Shown here piece by piece: positions 55,447-62,721 of a stretch of DNA of 64,000 bases. The DNA is from Actinomadura xylanilytica (GTDB taxonomy: Bacteria > Actinomycetota > Actinomycetes > Streptosporangiales > Streptosporangiaceae). The notes under the pieces are model-generated. The model was not told the DNA's origin, searched no databases, and was given only the letters and a program-made list of their open reading frames with translations. The number at the start of each line of letters is the position of its first letter. Positions within the stretch are counted from its first letter, which is position 1. The translations under genes were made by a program, and so were the position numbers. The stretch covers positions 1,171,704 through 1,235,703 of the forward strand of contig NZ_JASNWE010000004.1 of NCBI RefSeq assembly GCF_030283145.1. Reading direction: 5' to 3'.

Positions 55447-56046
55447 CTACTCGGCGGGTGCCTCGTCCGCGTCGGCGGCGGCGGCCTCGGCCGGAGCCGC
55501 GTCCGCCGGGGCCTCGGCCGTCTCGCCGGCCGCCTCGCGCTTGACGCGCAGCGCCTCGACGAGCTGGGCCGCCTGCGTCGGCAGGGCGTTGAAGAGCATG
55601 GCCGCGTTCGCCATGGAGCCCTTCATCGCGCCGGCCAGCTTCGCGAGGAGGACCTCGCGAGACTCGAGATCGGCGAGCTTGGTGATGTCGGCGGGCACCA
55701 TCGACTTGCCGTCGATGAAGCCACCCTTGATCACCAGGTCCGGGTTGGCCTTGGCGAAGTCACGCAGGCCCTTGGCGGCCTCGACCACGTCGCCGTGGAC
55801 GAACGCGATGGCCGAGGGGCCTTCGAGCAGCTCGCGGAACTGCTCGTCGACACCGGCCTCGTCCGCCGCGCGCTTGGTCAGCGTGTTCTTCACCACGGCG
55901 AACCTGGCGTTGTCGCCGAGGTTGGTGCGCAGCTCCTTGAGCTGGGCCACCGTGAGCCCGCGGTACTCGGTCAGCACGGCACCGCTGGAACTCGCGAACT
56001 CGTTCTTGAGCTCGGCGATCGCCGCGGCCTTTTCGGCCTTAGCCAT
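55447..56046 (-). CDS. rplJ: 50S ribosomal protein L10
   Basis: Anchors L7/L12 dimers to the ribosome and autoregulates by binding its own leader. The product is 199 aa: YRGLTVAQLKELRTNLGDNARFAVVKNTL core, and an Ala/Glu/Asp-rich tail from about 175. AAGGAGG precedes the ATG. The L10 leader upstream (56116-56259) indicates the usual feedback control. Confidence 0.98.
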   Translation of the reverse strand: MAKAEKAAAIAELKNEFASSSGAVLTEYRGLTVAQLKELRTNLGDNARFAVVKNTLTKRAADEAGVDEQFRELLEGPSAIAFVHGDVVEAAKGLRDFAKANPDLVIKGGFIDGKSMVPADITKLADLESREVLLAKLAGAMKGSMANAAMLFNALPTQAAQLVEALRVKREAAGETAEAPADAAPAEAAAADADEAPAE

Positions 56047-56115
56047 GGGGCCTCCTTCCGATTACCTGGGTGATTGCGATCATCGCCCGCCGGTGAGGAC
56101 GGACGTCAATCAACC

Positions 56116-56148
56116 AAAAAACGCCCCGGCGCAGGCGCACGGGGCGTT
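56116..56148 (-). terminator. Attenuator-like terminator within the L10 leader
   Basis: AACGCCCC pairs with GGGGCGTT and is followed on the minus strand by six Ts, a true intrinsic terminator placed between leader and rplJ. It is 70 bases before the rplJ start, so transcription must read through it. Confidence 0.7.
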
Positions 56149-56259
56149 GGCATAACACGGAAGTCATGCGAAAGCTCTCGTCTCACCTACGCGGGTCGCC
56201 CGAACGAGTCGGGTCCTTCGGTCACCTTCTTACGGGTGACGACCGGCGGTCTTCGGCAG
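56149..56259 (-). promoter_or_regulatory. Ribosomal protein L10 leader
   Basis: On the minus strand the leader starts with CTGCCGAAGACCGCCGGT and later contains CCCGCGTAGGTGAGACGAGAG, which matches the well-known actinobacterial L10-leader pattern. L10(L12)4 binds this structure and represses rplJL. The remaining bases of the 310-nt gap hold the attenuator and a promoter at 56265-56294. Confidence 0.75.
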
Positions 56260-56264
56260 TGGAC

Positions 56265-56294
56265 AGAGTACGTGACGCCTCACCGGTTAGACAA
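56265..56294 (-). promoter_or_regulatory. Candidate rplJL promoter
   Basis: TTGTCT (56289-56294) and TACTCT (56265-56270) on the minus strand are spaced by 18 bases and lie immediately before the L10 leader, where its transcription start is expected. Confidence 0.5.
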
Positions 56295-56296
56295 AT

Positions 56297-56333
56297 CCGC
56301 GGGGCCCGGACGGAATCCGTCCCGGCCCCGCGG
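56297..56333 (-). terminator. Terminator downstream of the first LppX-like lipoprotein gene
   Basis: A long stem (CCGCGGGGCC and GGCCCCGCGG arms with an inner GGACGGA-TCCGTCC pairing) lies 23 bases after the stop at 56357. There is no T-run. Confidence 0.7.
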
Positions 56334-56356
56334 CATCGCCTCCGAAGAGGGCGCGG

Positions 56357-57253
56357 TCAGCTCCGGGCGGGCGGGACGGCCGGGAGGCCCGCGCCGCCGG
56401 CGCCGCCGAGGCCCTTCATCATGGCCGCGAAGTCGGTGACCTGGTCGGCGGGCGGGGCGGTGATCTGCACCGGCTTCCCGTAGTCGCGGTACTTCATGGT
56501 CATCGACATCGGGTTCTGGCCCTGCGACTTCATCGCCATCTTGCGCGGCAGCTGCTCGCCGTCCACCCACAGGTCGAACGCCATGGAGCCCATGCCCATG
56601 GAGGTGAGCGCCTTGCGGGAGACCTCCTGCTGATCGGCCGGGAGCTTGGCGATGGCGTCGGTCATCTGGTAGGTGCCGGTGTAGTGGGTGGTCTTCACCC
56701 CGTCGACGGTCTCCTCGCCGACCTTGCGCACGTCCTTGGACGCGGTGAGCAGCTTGGTGCTCTGCACCGGGTCCATCTGGCGCGACTGCTGGAGGAGCTG
56801 GTCGAGGTTCATGCCGGACTTCTCGCCGGCCTGGTCGAGCGAGATCTTCAGCCACGGCTTGCCCGGCGTGCCGCCGGCCTGGCCCAGCGCGGGCGACTTC
56901 ATGTACATCGTCCGGCCGATGAAGACCTGGCGCATCCCGCTCATGGACTTGCCGCCCATGGACATCCGGTCGAAGTTCATGCTGTAGGCGAGCTCGGGCT
57001 TGGTGCGGTACTGCATCGAGCCGTTCATCTCGATGCTGCCCATGCCCCCGGCGGACGCCTTCATCGACATGTCGGCCTGGAAGGTGTCGGTCTGCCCCGT
57101 CTTCTCGGCGGTCTTGCCGAGCACTTGAGCGGCGCTGAGCCTGATGTTCTCCCCGGCGTCGCCCACCTTGTCCCCGGCCTCGCCCAGGCAGCCGGTGAGC
57201 GAGAGGGCGAGACCGGTGGCCACCGTGGTCCCCACCACGAAGCGACGGATCAT
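56357..57253 (-). CDS. LppX/LprG-like lipoprotein
   Basis: 298-aa predicted lipoprotein. Signal peptide with lipobox LTGC (Cys22). The mature part matches the LppX/LprAFG pattern of one large beta-domain: KTAEKTGQTDTFQADMSMKA, a region of KPWLKISLDQ, then KVGEETVDGVKTTHYTGTYQM and FDLWVDGEQLPRKM. Mycobacterial members carry lipids across the cell envelope. AAGGAG precedes the ATG. It is a paralogue of the next gene upstream; both have the EETVDG-HYTGT signature. Rich in Met, unlike its neighbour. Confidence 0.82.
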   Translation of the reverse strand: MIRRFVVGTTVATGLALSLTGCLGEAGDKVGDAGENIRLSAAQVLGKTAEKTGQTDTFQADMSMKASAGGMGSIEMNGSMQYRTKPELAYSMNFDRMSMGGKSMSGMRQVFIGRTMYMKSPALGQAGGTPGKPWLKISLDQAGEKSGMNLDQLLQQSRQMDPVQSTKLLTASKDVRKVGEETVDGVKTTHYTGTYQMTDAIAKLPADQQEVSRKALTSMGMGSMAFDLWVDGEQLPRKMAMKSQGQNPMSMTMKYRDYGKPVQITAPPADQVTDFAAMMKGLGGAGGAGLPAVPPARS

Positions 57254-57393
57254 CTGGATCTCCTTAGGTGCGTCTCCATGCCCGAACGCTCCCGCCGGAC
57301 TCTGATCAGACGCGGAGGAGACTGCTGCGGTTCAGCCGGACCGATGGGACGATAGTCACCTTATGGGACCAGGTGGCAGTTGTGGGGCGCGGG

Positions 57394-58248
57394 CTAGTTG
57401 CCGAGGAGTCCGCTCATGGACAGCTCCCCCACCTGGTCGGACGGCGGCGGGTTGACGCCGAACGACTTGCCGTAGTCGCTGTAGACCACCTGCACCGAGC
57501 CGGCCTTGGCGGCCTCGCCGACGCCCTTGGACACCAGCTTGCGCGGAAGCTGGTCGGGGCCGTTCCACAGGTCGAAGCTGATCTTCTCGTTGGCGGCGTT
57601 CTGCGGGAACCGGGCGCGGACCTTCTCGCGCGCCTGCGGGTCGAGCCGGTTGAGCGCGTCCTGCACGGTGACCGTGCCGGTGTAGTGGATGGTCCTCACC
57701 CCGTCGACGGTCTCCTCGCCGACCTTGCGCGCGTCCTTGGAGGCGGTGAACATCTTGGTCTGCTCCGCCGGGTTGATCTTCTGCACCTGGTCGACCAGGC
57801 CCTTGACGTCGAACCCGGTGCGCTGCCCCATCTGCGCCACGTCGATCTTCACCCAGGGCTTGCCGCCGCTGACGAACTGGGCGAGCTGCGGCACCTTGGC
57901 GTACAGCACGTCGTTCTTGAAGATCGCCTGCCCCTGGGCCCCCGGCACCGCCTGGCCGCCGCGGCTGAACTCGTCGAGCTTGGCGCTGAAGGACAGCTGC
58001 GGGCTGAGCCGGAACTGGCCCGTCGCGTGGATCCGCCCCGCCTGGTCGCCGGCGTCGGTCACGGTCAGGTCGGCCTTGAAGGTGTCGGCCTGCCCGGTCT
58101 TCTCGGAGGTCTTCAGCAGGGCCTCGCCGGCGCTCAGCTTCATGTTCTTGGTCGTGGTGGCGCCGGATCCGTCCGCGCCGCATCCGGACAGGAGAAGAAC
58201 GGCGCCCACCGCGGTACCGCCGGCCGCCACCGCGAATCGTCGGTTCAT
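57394..58248 (-). CDS. LppX/LprG-like lipoprotein
   Basis: 284-aa predicted lipoprotein. Lipobox LSGC (Cys23). Same architecture as the preceding entry: KTSEKTGQADTFKADLTV, KPWVKIDVAQM, KVGEETVDGVRTIHYTGTVTV and FDLWNGPDQLPRKLV. AAGGAGG lies ten bases before the ATG. The pair is separated by 140 nt and both read toward rplJ, so they are probably a tandem duplication. Lipid carriage is inferred from the family, not from the sequence alone. Confidence 0.82.
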   Translation of the reverse strand: MNRRFAVAAGGTAVGAVLLLSGCGADGSGATTTKNMKLSAGEALLKTSEKTGQADTFKADLTVTDAGDQAGRIHATGQFRLSPQLSFSAKLDEFSRGGQAVPGAQGQAIFKNDVLYAKVPQLAQFVSGGKPWVKIDVAQMGQRTGFDVKGLVDQVQKINPAEQTKMFTASKDARKVGEETVDGVRTIHYTGTVTVQDALNRLDPQAREKVRARFPQNAANEKISFDLWNGPDQLPRKLVSKGVGEAAKAGSVQVVYSDYGKSFGVNPPPSDQVGELSMSGLLGN

Positions 58249-58454
58249 CGGAACTGTGCCTCCTTGATCGCCCTACTGGATGGCTCCAGTCTCGCCGGGC
58301 GGCGTTCGGGCCACATCCCCCGATGGTACGAACGGGACACCCGCCAGTACGACCTGCGGCGTACCCCCGGAAAGCCACCCTTAACGGCGGAGACCCGAAG
58401 CCGCAGGTCCGCCCGCCGGGCGCCCCGTCGTCCCGGCGCCCCGTCCTCCCGCGG

Positions 58455-59369
58455 CTACCGGTACGACTTGAACGTCATCGACCCGTTGAAGTTCGCTCCG
58501 GGCGCCGCGGCGTTCAGCCCGATCCAGGTCGGACGCTCGTTGCCGTCCGACCACAGGTCGAGCCCGACCGCCGTGCCGTCGGGCATCACCTTGCGCGTCT
58601 CGGCGGCCACGTCCTTCGGCAGCCGCCCGTACAGGTCGCCCATCAGCGCCTTGGCCACGAAGTGGGTCGAGCCGAACTTGTCGGGCCCGGTCTTGGCCAT
58701 GCCGGGCACGCTCCGCACCAGCCAGGTGAGCTGCCTCGGGTCGGAGCCCTCGCGCAGATTCTGCAACTGGGCCGAGGAGAGCTTGGACGACTCCCAGGAC
58801 TTGCCGTCGAACGCCTTGAGGGTGCCGCCACTGATGATCACCTTCTGGGTGAGCGTGGTCAGCTTCCCGTCCTTCATCGTCCGCCGCTGCCCGACCGCGT
58901 TCATCGAGAACGACGGCGAGAGCGTGAACGTGGTCGTCTCGGTGGCGTGCTCGTAGTCGCCGTTGGCCGCGCCCGACAGCTTCACGTCGGTCAGCCGGGT
59001 GAACGAGCGCAGCGCGGGGGGCTTCGCGCTGGGGCTCCCGGGGCTCGCCGAGCCGCCGCCATGGCCGGACGGCGTACTGGGCGCGGCGCCAGAACCGGCC
59101 CCGGTCCCAGAACCGGCCCCGGTCCCGGACCCCGACCCGGGGGTTCCGGTGCCCGGAAGCGGCGACGCGGCCCCGGCCGGAGCACCCGGTACGGGCGACT
59201 CGCTCACCTGGGCCGGGTCATGCTGGGCCGCCGCTGCCGCGGGCGGCATCTCACCGGCGTCCTTGGGCGAGGCGCCGTTCGTCTGCACCACGACCATGAC
59301 CACGGTGGGGACGACGACCACGGCGGCGATGGCGGAGATGGCGATGGCCCGATCCGTTCGACGGTTCAC
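58455..59369 (-). CDS. Membrane-anchored extracytoplasmic protein, distantly LppX-like
   Basis: 304-aa protein starting at GTG. An N-terminal signal-anchor (about 8-30, IAISAIAAVVVVPTVVMVVVQ) has no lipobox Cys. A Pro/Gly/Ser-rich linker with GSGTGAGSG repeats runs to about 120. The C-terminal domain (about 125-304) has beta-strands and an ending LDLWSDGNERPTWIG-FNGSMTFKSYR that echoes the FDLWVDGEQLPRK signature of the two lipoproteins, which suggests a divergent relative. No ribosome-binding site is obvious. Function unknown. Confidence 0.72.
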   Translation of the reverse strand: MNRRTDRAIAISAIAAVVVVPTVVMVVVQTNGASPKDAGEMPPAAAAAQHDPAQVSESPVPGAPAGAASPLPGTGTPGSGSGTGAGSGTGAGSGAAPSTPSGHGGGSASPGSPSAKPPALRSFTRLTDVKLSGAANGDYEHATETTTFTLSPSFSMNAVGQRRTMKDGKLTTLTQKVIISGGTLKAFDGKSWESSKLSSAQLQNLREGSDPRQLTWLVRSVPGMAKTGPDKFGSTHFVAKALMGDLYGRLPKDVAAETRKVMPDGTAVGLDLWSDGNERPTWIGLNAAAPGANFNGSMTFKSYR

Positions 59370-59478
59370 GGTGCTGATTCAACACCAGAATCCCCATCGG
59401 TAACAAAGCGATCAGACTACTGAAATGTCCGAATCTGGACTGTGTTCCCGGTATCCAAGTCCGGTGCCGCGGGAACGA

Positions 59479-59512
59479 CGACAGGGCGCCCCCGAACGGG
59501 AACGCCCTGTCG
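59479..59512 (-). terminator. Hairpin downstream of rplA
   Basis: CGACAGGGCG pairs with CGCCCTGTCG across a 14-base loop, 36 bases beyond the rplA stop. There is no T-tract. Confidence 0.55.
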
Positions 59513-59547
59513 ATGCCCCACCTCCGCGCGCGGCGGCGGGACGGTGC

Positions 59548-60264
59548 TCAGTTGTCCTCGAACTCCGCGGTGAGGTTGCGGACCGCGTTCGGGTCGACGG
59601 GGATGCTCGGCCCCATCGACGTCGTCAGCACGGCCTTCTTCACGTAACGGCCCTTGGCCGCGGACGGCTTGAGCCGCTGCACCTCTTCGATCGCCGCGGC
59701 GTAGTTCTCCACGAGCTGCTTCTCGTCGAAGGAGGCCTTGCCGATGACGAAGTGCAGGTTCGCGTGCCGGTCCACGCGGAACTCGATCTTGCCGCCCTTG
59801 ATGTCGGACACGGCCTTGGCCACGTCCATGGTGACCGTGCCGGTCTTCGGGTTGGGCATCAGGCCGCGCGGGCCGAGCACCCGGCCCAGCCGGCCGACCT
59901 TGCCCATCTGGTCCGGCGTCGCCACGACCGCGTCGAAGTCCAGGAAGCCGCCCTGGATCTTCTCGATCATGTCGTCGGAGCCGACGATGTCGGCACCGGC
60001 CGCGAGGGCCTCCTCGGCCTTGGCCCCGCCGGCGAAGACCAGCACGCGGGCGGTCTTGCCGGTGCCGTGCGGCAGGATGACCGTGCCGCGCACCATCTGG
60101 TCGGCCTTGCGGGGGTCGACGCCGAGCCGCAGGGCGACCTCGACGGTCGCGTCGAACTTGGCGGCCGCGGTCTCCTTGGCCAGCTTCACGGCCTCGGTCG
60201 GGCTGTACAGCGCCTCACGGTCGATCTTCTCGGCCGCGGCGCGGTAGCTCTTGCTGCGCTTCAT
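59548..60264 (-). CDS. rplA: 50S ribosomal protein L1
   Basis: L1-stalk protein that helps expel E-site tRNA and represses the rplKA mRNA in many bacteria. The product is 238 aa from MKRSKSYRAAAEKID, with the signature GPRGLMPNPKTGTVT and IEFRVDRHANLHFVIGKASF. GGAG lies seven bases before the ATG. A four-codon-longer frame is rejected. It lies 60 nt after rplK. Confidence 0.98.
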   Translation of the reverse strand: MKRSKSYRAAAEKIDREALYSPTEAVKLAKETAAAKFDATVEVALRLGVDPRKADQMVRGTVILPHGTGKTARVLVFAGGAKAEEALAAGADIVGSDDMIEKIQGGFLDFDAVVATPDQMGKVGRLGRVLGPRGLMPNPKTGTVTMDVAKAVSDIKGGKIEFRVDRHANLHFVIGKASFDEKQLVENYAAAIEEVQRLKPSAAKGRYVKKAVLTTSMGPSIPVDPNAVRNLTAEFEDN

Positions 60265-60324
60265 CGACTGCTCCATTCACGGAGTTCGTGGTACGGGCCG
60301 CGCAGGCCCTCCCACCGGGTGGGA

Positions 60325-60756
60325 CTACTTGACCTCGATGCCCATCGAGCGGGCGGTGCCGGCAATGATCTTGTCGGCGGCGTCCAGGTCGGTGGCGTTC
60401 AGGTCGGGCATCTTGGTCGTGGCGATCTCGCGGATCTGGTCGCGGGTCACCGAGCCGACCTTGGTCTTGTGCGGCTCGCCGCTGCCCTTCTCGACACCGG
60501 CGGCCTTCAGGATGAGCTGCGCGGCCGGCGGGGTCTTGGTGACGAAGGTGAACGACCGGTCCTCGTAGATGGTGATCTCTACGGGGATGACGTTGCCGCG
60601 CTGGGCCTCGGTAGCAGCGTTGTACTGCTTGCAGAAGTCCATGATGTTGACGCCGTGCGGACCGAGCGCGGTACCGACCGGCGGCGCCGGGGTCGCCTGT
60701 CCGGCGTTGAGCTGGACCTTGACGATCGCCGAGATCTTCTTCTTCTTCGGAGGCAT
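60325..60756 (-). CDS. rplK: 50S ribosomal protein L11
   Basis: GTPase-centre protein and thiostrepton-binding partner. The product is 143 aa: MPPKKKKISAIVKVQLNAGQATPAPPVGTALGPHGVNIMDFCKQYN. The proline-rich thiopeptide contact region (near PAPPVG) is wild type. AGGGG precedes the ATG. The nusG gene ends 208 nt upstream. Confidence 0.98.
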   Translation of the reverse strand: MPPKKKKISAIVKVQLNAGQATPAPPVGTALGPHGVNIMDFCKQYNAATEAQRGNVIPVEITIYEDRSFTFVTKTPPAAQLILKAAGVEKGSGEPHKTKVGSVTRDQIREIATTKMPDLNATDLDAADKIIAGTARSMGIEVK

Positions 60757-60964
60757 GTCTACCCCTATGTCCCGTTTGCTTTCGGTTCCGACTCCCACGG
60801 TTCATGGGCAGCGTCGCGGCCGGGACTCCATCGCGACGTAGGAACCGCTCGCTCCCGTACATCCCCGCGGACGGGGCGGCGCCGGGGCCTTCCGGCCCGC
60901 GCGCGACCGCACGGGAGCATCCCCGCGTACGCGGGGCAGTTTCAAGGATATGCGCCGACCGGCG

Positions 60965-61888
60965 TCAGATCTTCGAGACCTGGTTGAACGAGAGCTCGAC
61001 CGGGGTCTCCCGGCCGAAGATCGACACCAGCACCTTGAGCTTCTGCTGCTCGGCGTTGATCTCGTTGACCGTGGCGGGCAGGGTGGCGAACGGGCCGTCC
61101 ATGACGGTGACCGACTCGCCGACCTCGAAGTCGACGGTGGCGGCGACCTTGGCGTGCTCCTTGGCCTTGGACACGCCCTCTTCGGGCTCGGGCGCCAGCA
61201 GGTTGGCGACCTCGTCCAGGCTGAGCGGGGACGGCTTGTTCAACAGCCCCACGAACCCGGTCACGCCCGGCGTGTTGCGGACCGCGGCCCACGACTGGTC
61301 GGTGAGCTCCATCCGGACCAGAATGTAGCCCGGCAGGACCTTCTCGTTGACCTTCTGCCGCTTGCCGCCCTTGATCTCGGTCACCTCGTGCTGAGGGACC
61401 TCGATCTGGAAGATGAAATCTTCCATGTTGAGGGTCTGGGTGCGGGTCTCGATGTTGGTCTTGACCCGGTTCTCGTACCCCGCGTAGGAGTGCACGACGT
61501 ACCAGTCGCCCGGCTCCAGGCGGAGCTGCATCTTGAACTCGGCGTAGGGGTCGACCGGCGGACCGGCGTCGACCTCCTCGGCCTCGTCGTCAGCCTCGCC
61601 CTCGCCCTCGGCACCGGCCTCGGCGTCCGCGGACTCGCCCTCGGCGGTCTCCGCGTCGTCGGCCTCGGCCTCGGGGGCCGCCGCGCCGGACTCGGCCTCG
61701 GCGGTCTCGGCGGCGGGAGTGTCGCCCTCGGTCTCCGTGCCCACCGGCTCGGCCCCGGCCTCGGCGGCGGTGCCGGCGACGGCCTCGTCCGTCTTCCCAG
61801 CGGGCGTTCCCGCCGGGTCGGCCGGAGCAGCCGCAGCGGACTGGGCCTCTTGTACGGCCTCGTCGTAGGGCTGTGAGGACTCGGACAC
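60965..61888 (-). CDS. nusG: Transcription termination/antitermination protein NusG
   Basis: Binds RNA polymerase and couples it to Rho or the ribosome. The product is 307 aa from the GTG at 61888 (VSESSQPYDE). The first 115 residues are an acidic Ala/Glu/Asp-rich extension, as is usual in actinobacteria. The NGN domain follows (about 122-240: GDWYVVHSYAGYENRVKTNIE) and the KOW domain (about 255-307: VGESVTVMDGPFATLPATV). It follows secE after 84 nt. Confidence 0.98.
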   Translation of the reverse strand: MSESSQPYDEAVQEAQSAAAAPADPAGTPAGKTDEAVAGTAAEAGAEPVGTETEGDTPAAETAEAESGAAAPEAEADDAETAEGESADAEAGAEGEGEADDEAEEVDAGPPVDPYAEFKMQLRLEPGDWYVVHSYAGYENRVKTNIETRTQTLNMEDFIFQIEVPQHEVTEIKGGKRQKVNEKVLPGYILVRMELTDQSWAAVRNTPGVTGFVGLLNKPSPLSLDEVANLLAPEPEEGVSKAKEHAKVAATVDFEVGESVTVMDGPFATLPATVNEINAEQQKLKVLVSIFGRETPVELSFNQVSKI

Positions 61889-61972
61889 GGTGACTCTTTC
61901 TCTCGATCGGTCTGCGTGATGGACTTGCGGGCGCCGGGGCACCGGCGGACGGCCTGCGATACCGGGGACGGC

Positions 61973-62221
61973 TCAGCCGAAGATGGCGTAGATGCCCTTC
62001 TGGAGTCCCCAGTCGACGCCGGACACGATCGCGACCATGATCAGTACGAAGACCAAGGACACCGTCGTGTAGGTGATCAGCTCTCGGCGCGTGGGCCAGA
62101 TGACCTTGCGCAGCTCGGCGACGATCTGGCGCACGAACTTAGCGGGCGAGGTCCGCCTGGACCTGGTCTCACCCTTGCCTTCGTCCTTCGCCGCGGCGTC
62201 GCCGCGCGTGTCAGTCGCCAT
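61973..62221 (-). CDS. secE: Protein translocase subunit SecE
   Basis: Clamp subunit of SecYEG. The product is 82 aa with one membrane helix at about 52-74 (TTVSLVFVLIMVAIVSGVDWG). The conserved amphipathic segment FVRQIVAELRKVIWPTRREL precedes it. The ATG encoding MATDTRG is preferred to an upstream start on the basis of family length and a GAGGTGA upstream. It precedes nusG, the canonical order after tRNA-Trp. Confidence 0.97.
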   Translation of the reverse strand: MATDTRGDAAAKDEGKGETRSRRTSPAKFVRQIVAELRKVIWPTRRELITYTTVSLVFVLIMVAIVSGVDWGLQKGIYAIFG

Positions 62222-62351
62222 TGTGCCGCCGTTCACCTCATAGGTCGTGACCAACCACCGTCATGTGGTTGTTGCGCGGGCCCGCGCCGCCGTATGCCAT
62301 GACTCGGCGCGCCGTGACGTGAATCGGCACGGGTGCGCGCACCGCACCTCG

Positions 62352-62425
62352 CAGGGCAGGAGGGACTCGAACCCCCAACCGCCGGTTTTGGAGACCGGAG
62401 CTCTAACCAATTGAGCCACTGCCCT
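62352..62425 (-). tRNA. tRNA-Trp (CCA anticodon)
   Basis: A 74-nt cloverleaf on the minus strand. The acceptor AGGGCAG pairs with CTGCCCT. The D-arm is GCTC-GAGC. The anticodon arm CCGGT-CTCCAAA-ACCGG reads CCA, for Trp. The T-arm has the GTTCGA-type loop (GGTTCGAGTCC), and the discriminator base is G, as expected for tRNA-Trp. The CCA end is not encoded. It lies upstream of secE, a common actinobacterial arrangement. A candidate promoter is at 62592-62621. Confidence 0.95.
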
Positions 62426-62490
62426 ACACCCCCCCGAAGGGGGAAATACAGCCACCCCCCGAAGGGGGGAAATACAGCCGCCCCCCTGAG
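62426..62490 (-). repeat. Tandem hairpin-bearing repeats just upstream of tRNA-Trp
   Basis: On the minus strand a unit of the type GGCTGTATTTCCCCCTTCGGGGG occurs twice, with a partial third copy at its 5-prime edge (a GGGGGG-CGGCTG run). Each unit contains a CCCCC-TTCG-GGGGG tetraloop hairpin. They lie between the candidate promoter and the mature 5-prime end of the tRNA. Confidence 0.7.
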
Positions 62491-62591
62491 GGGACGGTCG
62501 TGCGCCGACCGATGCGATCGGGTCGTGCCGGTCATAGCTTACGGCCTCGCGCGTGCATGCCGTAAACCGATGACGCGCCACTAGATCGATG

Positions 62592-62621
62592 AGTCTACGT
62601 GCCGACGGGCTCCTCGTCGAA
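62592..62621 (-). promoter_or_regulatory. Candidate promoter for tRNA-Trp-secE
   Basis: TTCGAC (62616-62621) and TAGACT (62592-62597) on the minus strand are spaced by 18 bases. The -10 and the spacing are the same as in the candidate infA promoter. Confidence 0.5.
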
Positions 62622-62721
62622 CCGGAACGCGGCACGATCGTCCGGCAGCGCGTCCGCAGGCCGTCCGACCGGCGCGTATATATCGCGCAAGTCATCGCGC
62701 GGCGTCTGTAACGATAGGGAC

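Noticed and set aside
60852..60940. CRISPR array
   Set aside because: Only two imperfect repeat-like units, no regular array and no cas genes in the window; listed as a finding, not annotated as CRISPR.
62677..62683. TATATAT as the aminotransferase promoter
   Set aside because: A tempting A/T-rich element, but no -35 at suitable distance on either strand; not called.
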